From contig CP143259.1 in the NCBI GenBank assembly GCA_036321625.1, forward strand, positions 980,001 through 1,044,000: DNA of 64,000 nucleotides, in the 5' to 3' direction. The translations under genes were made by a program, and so were the position numbers. Under the pieces are notes generated by a model that saw only the letters and a list, made by a program, of their open reading frames with translations, was not told the DNA's origin and did no database searches. This DNA comes from Peptoniphilaceae bacterium AMB_02. GTDB taxonomy: Bacteria; Bacillota; Clostridia; Tissierellales; Peptoniphilaceae. Below are positions 62,951 to 64,000 of the stretch, piece by piece. Within the stretch, counting starts at the first letter, position 1. The number at the start of each line of letters is the position of its first letter.

Positions 62951-64000
62951 AATAAAAAGTCCTGGCTCGGCAATTGAGCTGAGATCAAAGAATAAAACAA
63001 ATGTAATTAATATAAAATCTCTAAGAAAGCTAATCTTTATTTTTCAGGTTTTAGCATTAATTACCGTACTCTTCTTACATCCTGAGGTCAGCTATACTAA
63101 TAGAATTATATTTGCCGTTGTTTTAGTTGGGGGAGTATATGCAGCCAATTTCTTTAATCCTAGAATAACCAATGGAGACAATTATATTCTATTGATAGCT
63201 CTACTCTTGTTTTCAATAGGATCTATAATGATTTATAGATTAGAGCCGACATTAGCTGTGAAACAGGTTATCTGGTTAGGTGCCGGTCTTGCAGGATTTT
63301 TTGCCACATACTTTATTTTGAAATTTTTAAAGGGTTGGGAAAAGAGAGGTCTATTATATTTTATTGTCATACTTGGATTATTCGTGATAACACTTGTTTT
63401 TGGTTCAGTTAGAGGTGGAGCTCAAAACTGGATAGTAATCGGTGGTGAAAATGGATTTATGATACAGCCTACTGAGTTTATCAAGATTGTACTTGTATTC
63501 TTGGTTGCTTATAATTACGCAAATTATAATAAAGTTTCGGAAATTACTATAAAAAATTACAAGGTTGGCAGTTATCTGTTAATGGCTGCAGTTTATATCT
63601 TTATAGGTATGTTATTCCTACAAGCGGAACTTGGAACTGCACTTATTTTTTATGCCCTACTATTCATTAATCAATTTATTTATGAAGAGAATAAAAAACA
63701 AATAATAATAAATCTTGTGCTTGCGATAGTTGGGGCTGTAGTTGCATATATACTTTTTGACCATATCAAGGTAAGAGTAAACACCTGGCTGGATCCATGG
63801 AAAGATATAGATAATACCGGCTATCAGATAACTCAATCATTATTTGCTATTGGCAGTGGAGGTTTTTTTGGAGCAGGCATAGGAATGGGGAAACCCGACT
63901 TAATACCTAGAGCTTACACTGATTTTATTTTTTCTGCAATTTGTGAGGAAATGGGAATATTTGCCGGTATTGGAGTTATAATGCTATTCTTAATCCTAGT
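62943..64000 (+). CDS. SEDS family peptidoglycan glycosyltransferase (RodA/FtsW), partial
   Basis: The gene starts 8 bp inside the FHA gene and runs off the window (over 350 codons). Multiple membrane segments, QNWIVIGGENGFMIQPTEFIKI, LGTALIFYALL, and the conserved LDPWKDIDNTGYQITQSLFAIGSGGFFGAG with the catalytic Asp position. It polymerises lipid II with a class B PBP partner. RodA versus FtsW cannot be settled without the rest and the downstream gene. Confidence 0.9.
   Translation, partial: MSRIKSPGSAIELRSKNKTNVINIKSLRKLIFIFQVLALITVLFLHPEVSYTNRIIFAVVLVGGVYAANFFNPRITNGDNYILLIALLLFSIGSIMIYRLEPTLAVKQVIWLGAGLAGFFATYFILKFLKGWEKRGLLYFIVILGLFVITLVFGSVRGGAQNWIVIGGENGFMIQPTEFIKIVLVFLVAYNYANYNKVSEITIKNYKVGSYLLMAAVYIFIGMLFLQAELGTALIFYALLFINQFIYEENKKQIIINLVLAIVGAVVAYILFDHIKVRVNTWLDPWKDIDNTGYQITQSLFAIGSGGFFGAGIGMGKPDLIPRAYTDFIFSAICEEMGIFAGIGVIMLFLIL

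Overview
The window looks like a low-GC, Gram-positive anaerobe of the Bacillota, probably a Tissierellia or Clostridia relative. Supporting this are the AT-rich sequence, strong GGAGG ribosome-binding sites, frequent TTG and GTG starts, oxygen-sensitive radical/Fe-S type enzymes (a 2-hydroxyacyl-CoA dehydratase family protein with its ATPase activator, and a two-subunit L-serine dehydratase) and a GlgC/GlgD-type glycogen operon. The genus cannot be fixed from sequence reading alone.

Layout. (1) 1-3512: the 3' part of a 23S rRNA, 5S rRNA, and nine tRNA genes (Asn, Leu, fMet, Met, Glu, Val, Asp, Gly, Arg). Four of the tRNA genes are preceded by stray copies of their own 5' ends. (2) 3513-5100: an IS1182-family element inserted in the tRNA operon terminator. 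(3) 5100-10600: ordinary metabolism: a MarR-pirin-WrbA stress operon, a double-cubane-type Fe-S protein with its activator, and an acetamidase/formamidase. (4) 10602-12189: a second, nearly identical IS1182 copy, in what was the ssrA terminator. (5) 12223-45938: a complete-looking siphovirus prophage of about 33.7 kb integrated into the 3' end of ssrA (tmRNA), with 17-bp att cores at both ends. (6) 45922-46278: ssrA on the minus strand. (7) 46564-58737: a glycogen operon glgB-glgC-glgD-glgA-glgP-pulA-(C39-like protein)-phosphoglucomutase. (8) 58883-64000: a small P-loop-like protein, xpt, sdaAA/sdaAB, a PspC protein, and an FHA-domain gene followed by a SEDS (RodA/FtsW) gene cut by the window edge.

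The prophage reads left to right. The lysogeny genes on the minus strand are an integrase, a two-repeat lipoprotein, an ImmA/IrrE protease and a CI-like repressor. Rightward early genes follow: Cro-like, excisionase-like, an SbcC-like ATPase, RecT, an MBL-fold hydrolase, a replication protein with origin-like iterons inside its gene, a VRR-NUC nuclease, SSB and many small ORFs. After a late regulator come HNH, portal, P-loop kinase, minor capsid protein with a toxin-like tail, large terminase, scaffold, capsid, connectors, tail tube, frameshifted tail chaperones, tape measure, tail tip and receptor-binding proteins, endolysin and holin. A DUF4145 gene runs against the early operon and looks like cargo.

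The most interesting points are: IS1182 copies that land on terminator hairpins and duplicate them; the repeated tRNA 5' fragments; 11-bp iterons inside the replication gene; a capsid-linked toxin-like domain with a possible immunity gene; a possible small RNA before the late genes; and a glycogen phosphorylase with an altered cofactor/phosphate loop. Three genes are broken at short A runs (transposase, lipoprotein, DUF4145), so homopolymer sequencing error must be excluded before reading biology into those.
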